Origin: Liolophura sinensis | Lineage: Eukaryota; Mollusca; Polyplacophora; Chitonida; Chitonidae | Direction: 5' to 3' | Assembly: GCF_032854445.1 (NCBI RefSeq) | Contig: NC_088305.1 | Span: forward strand, 22,670,955-22,734,954 | DNA length: 64,000 nucleotides | Part shown: positions 59,625 through 64,000 of the stretch, one piece after another | Numbering within the stretch: position 1 is the first letter of the stretch | How the letters are laid out: every line of letters starts with the position of its first letter | Position numbers and translations under genes: made by a program | The notes under the pieces: model-generated | What the model saw: the letters and a program-made list of their open reading frames with translations, nothing else | What the model was told of the DNA's origin: nothing | Databases searched by the model: none

Positions 59625-60039
59625 CTATGTAAGAGTACCACTATCCCAGAGTAAAGATGATAAACAACTGGCTTGTTTAACTCTCAGATCAGCGACATGC
59701 CTTAAATAAGATCAAACAAAGAAACACGAAGACGCTTGTGTAATTTCAATACATATATTTTAACAAAACAGATAAATAATACAATAATAAATAATATCCA
59801 AAACAATACAAATGATTAGTATCTTACAGCATCTAAATTCGGATGGAATATTCCGGCTTCCCAAAGGCGAGTCAGTCCACGTAAATACAGAACCCACAGT
59901 TAAGATGAATTCCTCAATCTAAAGATTACAATCCGATATGTGGTTTATTTCCTAACTGCCAGTAAATGTGTAACTTCTCTGAGCAGAGGTGTTGACAGTA
60001 GCGTCCGTGATGCCGAGCTGTCGATGTATGTTTCCTCGG

Positions 60040-60736
60040 GGCTGTTGTATTTACTTATTTATTTGATTGGTGTTTTACGCCGTTCTCAAGAATGTTTTAC
60101 TTATACGACGATGGGTGGAAACCGGGCACAGCTAGAGGAAAACCCACGACCATCCGCAGGTTGCTGCAAGGCTTTCACACCTACGGCTGAAGAGAAAGCC
60201 GGCATGAGCTGGACTTGATCTCACAGCGACTGCATTGGTGAGTCTCCTGGACCAGTACACCGCGCTAACCAACTGAGGTATGGAGGCCCCCGGAGTTGTT
60301 GTAAAGACTAGGGCTATACTTAGGTGTAACTTTCTACGTCACTACTTACGTCAATTCATTCGTCCTTTGTTGAATGAGGTTGGCCAAATATTGAGGGACC
60401 CTTTTCAGATGTAGTTCACGTGACAAAAGTATTTAACCCTTGCCAACCCCCTACGGACCCGACATGCTGTCTAATGGAAGCTCGAATCCAGAACATTTTA
60501 CCACAAGTAAAGTAAATTCTTTCAAGAAAAGTATAAATCGTGAAGCAATGCCATATGAATGACGGAGACACGTGATAGGAACTTGAATGGTAAACGTCGT
60601 ATTCACATGTTTTTCTTTGTATACAAATTGAAGATCTCCCCAACTTTAACCAATGAAAAATCAGTAAACACACGTGACTGTGGGGAAAAATTACGTCAGA
60701 ATGCACGTAGAAGTTAACCCTAGTCCTTACTACTCC
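60040..60736. mobile_element. hAT-like MITE inserted in the 5' LTR, with a SINE in its end
   Basis: A 9-bp direct repeat TTTCCTCGG (60031-60039) / TTTCCTTGG (60737-60745) brackets the insertion. The unoccupied site TTTCCTCGG (in reverse) is seen in the 13.8-kb LTR. Ends read GGCTGTTGT..TGTAAAGACTAGGGCT and, reversed, GGAGTAGTAAGGACTAGGGT: imperfect inverted repeats. Without the SINE it is about 450 bp and non-coding. An 8-9 bp duplication suits hAT-type elements, but other superfamilies also give 8-9 bp. Confidence 0.75.
60051..60291 (-). repeat. SINE-A copy, full length, nested in the MITE
   Basis: ATTTATTTGATTGGTGTTTT, ACGCCGTTCTCAAGAATG, AGGAAAACCCACGACCATCC, CCGGCATGAGCTGGACTTGA, CATTGGTGAGTCTCCTGG and CGCGCTAACCAACTGAGGTA then TGGAGGCCCCC (tRNA-like head). 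It lacks part of the CGGCGGCCAGCATTATGG block. GTTGT on both sides may be its target-site duplication. Confidence 0.92.
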
Positions 60737-61399
60737 TTTCCTTGGAAATATACAAATGGCACAAAGAGACAATAAGCGATACAACCTCCAAAATAACGTC
60801 TCCAAAAAGTAGCAAGAGGCGAAACACAAGCTCACAAAGTGCTCTGTACGGAGAATGAAGCACAAATGACGAATGTCAAATGACGTGAAAGCAGGTATCT
60901 CCAAACCCAGCAAAATCCTTCACAGTGAATGACTGCTCTCAAATGGACTTGAGTAAATGACTGCTCACAAGTGGACTTGAATGAATGATTGAGAGCTTCA
61001 CAACTCCGTCGCTCATAACGATACATATTTCCAGAATCTACACTCTATTTACAATGACACCAAACTCGTAAACACCGAAGCCTCGAGAACGCTCGACTGA
61101 ATTATAGAGCAGGTTATAACGTACACAGAGAAAAATGTAGGTCAGACACTGACAAATATAAAAAAAATAAGATAAATATAACACAATGTTTACAGACGAG
61201 GTTCATAACAAAATATTACTTTAGCATAACCCTCTTTTCATAACCACTCAATGCCCTTGCTGCATGCGGCAGCATTTGATTTGGATCCCTTGACAAATAA
61301 AGGGTTTATTCGAATATGCTTTGTAGCTTTACGTCTGGAGGTTCTCCAGTATAGGTACGGTGATGTGCTCTAATCGCGTTCGTCCACAGAGAATCCTAA

Positions 61400-61573
61400 C
61401 GGCCCATGGAAACCCACGACCGTCTGCAGGCTACTGGTAGACCTTTCCATTTACTGCCGGGAGAGGAAGCCACCATGAGCTAGACTGGAACTCTGAGCGA
61501 CTGTATTGGTGGGAGACTCCAGGGTCATTGCGCCGTTTTGGCGTGCTTTCCCCCCTCGGCGACGGAGGCCCCC
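61400..61573 (-). repeat. SINE-A copy, tail missing, minus strand
   Basis: GGCCCATGGAAACCCACGAC, CGTCTGCAGGCTACTGGTAG, GCCGGGAGAGGAAGCCACC, GACTGTATTGGTGGGAGACT and CTTTCCCCCCTCGGCGACGG then AGGCCCCC (head). The conserved 3' tail is replaced by unrelated sequence. Confidence 0.88.
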
Positions 61574-61597
61574 TGAAATATCATCTTAATTATGATA

Positions 61598-61745
61598 TAA
61601 TAATATAAGGTAAGATATGCTCTGGTATGGAACGTTTTGAGTTTACATGGTATGGTTTTGAACTGTATGGGATGCTAGGGTATTGAATGGTATGAAATGC
61701 TTTGATATTGAATGGTATGGCATGCTATGGCATGATGTGACGTAA
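61598..61745. repeat. Degenerate TGGTATG-rich simple repeat
   Basis: Words TGGTATG, TGGTATGG, TGCTATGG and GAATGGTATG recur irregularly, consistent with a decayed minisatellite. Confidence 0.7.
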
Positions 61746-62462
61746 GATGATATCATATGTTCTAAAGTAAAGCAAGACTACACTTGTGTCGAGATGAGAG
61801 ACTATGGTTGTAATATATACAAGAGCCGTGTTTGTTCCATCCGGCTTGATCAGGGCACAGAAGGAATTAAGCAGAACCCTAAGCCTTTGAGTTCAACGTG
61901 TCACATTCACATCCATTTGTGCGTCACTCACTCTCTCTTTGATATGTGCATTGTTGCGCACTAGAGGTCAGAACATAAGTGGATTGTTGGGGGACGTGAG
62001 GTTAAGGTGGTTAGCCGTAAAACGTTCGCCAACATCCGGCTTATGGCTACAGCGTCAAGGCCCTGAGATCGATGTTCCTAGGGGAGTTGTGTGTTACATT
62101 AAGGTACAAAGATTGGCTTATTTCGTCAGCACCGCTTTGTTACAAACATTTCACTCTAAAGTAGGTGTTATGTGTGAGCTCAAATGCATCAGGGTTCTTA
62201 TCAGACACTACGCAGCACTCACTAATGCCCATTGGGGTGGGGTAGATTCTCTTCTTTGAATCTGTATTAAACTTACAGAAACATTTTTTTTCAACATCTT
62301 GTTTTGGAAATAAACAATGTTTTTCCTTTTGATCATTATTTTTTGATTATTTGATTATAATACCGATTGTCCATTCCCATTTAATATAAACTTCTGTTTA
62401 TCCAGCGGAATCACTGTAACAGTAAGAAATGCTTAAAGCATAGACATTTAAACGTAGTCATG
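61746..62462. other. Unannotated sequence with a 106-codon frame
   Basis: The plus-strand frame at 61939-62259 has no domain I recognise. No repeat is visible. Confidence 0.25.
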
Positions 62463-62805
62463 CAGTTGGCCCGACCCAATGCGGACACACTTGTCCTGCT
62501 TTAGTGGATCGCCATGCGTCAGTGGATTGCCATGCTGTAGACATCGGACATGACACCTAGGACCCGATCCAATGCCGACACTTAACGTGCTGCTTCAGTT
62601 GATCGTCATGCCGAAAACACCTGTCATAATGCCTTGGCTCCAACCCATTGATAACCCACTTATCTTGCTGCTGCAGTGGATTGCCGTGCACAAGACAGCG
62701 AATATGACACCTCTGACCCGACATAAGGCTGACTCACTAATCAAGGTGCTTCAGTGGATAGCCATGCTTAAGACACCGCGCATGACACCCTAGACCCGAC
62801 CTAAG
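62463..62805. repeat. Tandem repeat, about 78-bp unit, four copies, in coding phase
   Basis: GACCCGA words (or their variants) fall at about 62471, 62561, 62639, 62715 and 62793. Each unit includes CTTCAGTGGATTGCCATGC and GACACC..ATGACACC. Unit one has an extra copy of the GTGGATYGCCATGC piece. 78 bp is 26 codons, so plus-strand frame 62572-62793 stays open and would encode 26-residue repeats of the type LLQWIAMxKTPxMTP. No family is recognised; a chance open frame is likely. Confidence 0.85.
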
Positions 62806-62901
62806 CCAGCGCACATATATCTTTATCTAACATGGAATGTAAATCAACAATTTCCCAAGAATAGTTTTTAAGTCTTTGTGGAATCGTGCAGGCAATTTTT
62901 T

Positions 62902-62950
62902 GAGTTTTGTTTAACGCCATATTTAAGAATTTTTCACTTGCATAAAAAGG
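62902..62950 (-). repeat. SINE-A tail fragment, minus strand
   Basis: GTTTTGTTTAACGCCATATT then TAAGAATTTTTCACTTGCAT is the reversed tail domain, diverged. Confidence 0.6.
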
Positions 62951-63387
62951 GTAGGTCCTCCGGTTGAGTTCTTAGATTAAAGCACTGGCCTTTGGCAGCC
63001 TACTCACCAACTTTCCCACTTAAATATATGCGCACCATATTAGTAGAACACATGTGGCCTTCAAAGAACATTAAACTCCGTACACTGCCTCACCAGTGTC
63101 GTCGACCGCTTTATTTCCACCAGCATCCCACAAGCATTGAGAATGTTGCCTGTCAGGTCGGTTTTGAACTCGCACCTTGTGTGTTCTCGTAGTGATGAGG
63201 GGTGGTTGACCGACTTCTTCCATTTATACACAACCTGTCTGCGTGTTGCCACATCAATATCTGTTACTACGCTTCGAAAAGCACAAATTCACACATCAGT
63301 CCGTCATATTGTGCTAAAATACCATTTGTCACAGATAATTTATTTACACATCTTGCCCTCCATGTCCGAGTATTTAGCGTGCTAGAG

Positions 63388-63563
63388 CAGCATAATGACT
63401 CTGGAACCTCTCACTAATACAGACGTTGTGAGTTCAAATCCAGCTCATGCTGGCTTCCTCTCAGGCAGTATGTAGGAAAGTCTGTCATAACCCTGGCCCC
63501 TGCCATTTAAGAGAAATATTCTTCAGGGTGGCGTAACAAAATAATCAGAGAAATAAATAAATA
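63388..63563 (+). repeat. SINE-A copy with internal deletion
   Basis: TGACTCTGGAACCTCTCACT, GTGAGTTCAAATCCAGCTCA, TGCTGGCTTCCTCTCAGGCA, GAGAAATATTCTTCAGGGTG and an AAATAAATAAAT end. The middle, including the CACCATAATGCTGGCC block, is missing. Confidence 0.85.
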
Positions 63564-63956
63564 TTCTCACACATGCACTTTTGCCGGTGTAAGACGTCAC
63601 ATTGCACGATCGTCTTCTTTGTCTGAACTGCGGCCATTGGTCACGCAGTACATATACACAGTCGTCAAGGTTTCCCAGTCCTGTATTAATACTTCCAAAG
63701 CGTGGTAATTTCATAGAAGTAATTCGTTTCATTTAAAATGCTAGAAGTTAGATTTTTTGATGTGACTTTGTTGTCTCTTTTAATAAATTTGATGAACAGT
63801 TGGCGTGGAAAACTTTATTAAACCCCAACTTTATAAAATGATGTCGCCCAAAGACGCAAGTATGTTTCAATGACTCTCATATAAGACGTGTTGACTTTTG
63901 GCGTTGTATTTATGTGTAGTAAGAAAATCCAAAGTATACAGGATACACATGCGTAC
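63564..63956. other. Unannotated sequence
   Basis: No frame or repeat of interest up to the last SINE fragment. Confidence 0.4.
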
Positions 63957-64000
63957 TACTTATACGATGGCGGCCACTCTCATTGTAGAATTGCAACTAT
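63957..64000 (-). repeat. SINE-A fragment cut by the window end
   Basis: CTACTTATACGATGGCGGCC matches the reversed TATAAG/GGCCGCC region. The element probably continues outside the window. Confidence 0.5.

Larger units (their letters stand above)
52171..61210 (-). mobile_element. Decayed Ty3/gypsy-type LTR retrotransposon with Gmr1-like domain order
   Basis: Minus-strand order: 5' LTR (59628-61210), primer-binding site, gag start at 59481, gag capsid region (about 58360-58580), CCHC knuckle (57833-57874), protease (DTGA near 57610), integrase HHCC region (about 57150-56605), [LINE insertion], reverse transcriptase (54470-53950), RNase H (to about 53170), polypurine tract, 3' LTR (52171-53015). 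Integrase ahead of RT is the copia-like order; within Ty3/gypsy it defines the Gmr1 group. Every coding part has stops or frameshifts and the integrase core is absent, so it is inactive. Seven later insertions interrupt it. LTR ends carry TGT...ACA. Confidence 0.92.
59628..61210 (-). repeat. 5' LTR of the gypsy element, interrupted
   Basis: The plus-strand left edge is TGTAAGAGTACCACTATC and the right edge is ACAATGTTTACAGACG then AGGTTCATAACA. Homologous in order to the 3' LTR and to the plus-strand copy at 13805-14448. Without the 697-bp insertion it would be about 890 bp. Substantial divergence between LTRs implies an old integration. No clear target-site duplication. Confidence 0.88.

Noticed and set aside
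61821-61890. Resemblance of CCATCCGGCTTGATCAGG and GGAATTAAGCAG to the middle of 5S rRNA
   Set aside because: Only scattered words match; the 5' and 3' stems of 5S rRNA are not found.

Overview
This window looks like intergenic DNA from a lophotrochozoan animal, most likely a mollusc. No convincing host protein-coding gene is visible. The evidence is the lack of long open frames, abundant dinucleotide and minisatellite arrays, and more than twenty copies of tRNA-derived SINEs whose 3' ends carry the CGTATAAGTGAAATATT and TTGAGTACGGCGTAAAACAC blocks that I associate with molluscan genomes. The organism call is an inference from repeat content. Almost every open frame over 60 codons is chance, an antisense reading of a repeat, or a remnant of a transposable element.

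Layout. 1-13 kb: AT-rich unique DNA with one SINE-A copy, a tandem repeat near 1.2 kb, and copies of dispersed repeat families (called D1 and D2 here) that I do not recognise. 13.8-14.45 kb: an LTR fragment on the plus strand, related to the retrotransposon at 52-61 kb. 15.6-17.7 kb: two SINE-B insertions, one only 60 bp long, both with target-site duplications, then a large imperfect inverted repeat. 17.7-29 kb: mostly unique DNA with a MITE, a (CA)n tract, a 98-bp duplication and a 21-bp array that would encode a heptad coiled coil. 29-46.5 kb: many SINE-A fragments, two more MITE copies, a second SINE-B with a 12-bp duplication, and a 650-bp minisatellite with a 247-bp higher-order period. 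46.9-48.4 kb: (CA)n inside an inverted repeat, an array built from the SINE 3' tail, and a 29-bp array. About 48.8-51.3 kb: the longest stretch in which I recognise no repeat, containing a segment that resembles a conserved regulatory element. 52.2-61.2 kb: a decayed Ty3/gypsy-type LTR retrotransposon on the minus strand. 61.4-64 kb: SINE fragments and a 78-bp coding-phase tandem array.

The centrepiece is the 9-kb retrotransposon. Read on the minus strand it has a 5' LTR, primer-binding site, gag with a CCHC knuckle, aspartic protease, the integrase zinc finger, then reverse transcriptase and RNase H ending at an SRA-stop linker, a polypurine tract and a 3' LTR. Integrase before reverse transcriptase is the copia-like order known from the Gmr1 group of Ty3/gypsy elements. 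The element is dead, with stops, frameshifts and a missing integrase core. It carries at least seven secondary insertions: a 2.1-kb LINE, a second LINE fragment, three SINEs, a hAT-like MITE with a 9-bp duplication, and a Tc1/mariner-like miniature element. Two of the SINEs sit inside other insertions, so the nesting is three levels deep.

Nothing here works as a pathway. The functional logic is parasitic: LINE-type machinery probably moved the SINEs, which share 3' tails and have target-site duplications, and DNA transposases supplied from elsewhere would have moved the MITEs.
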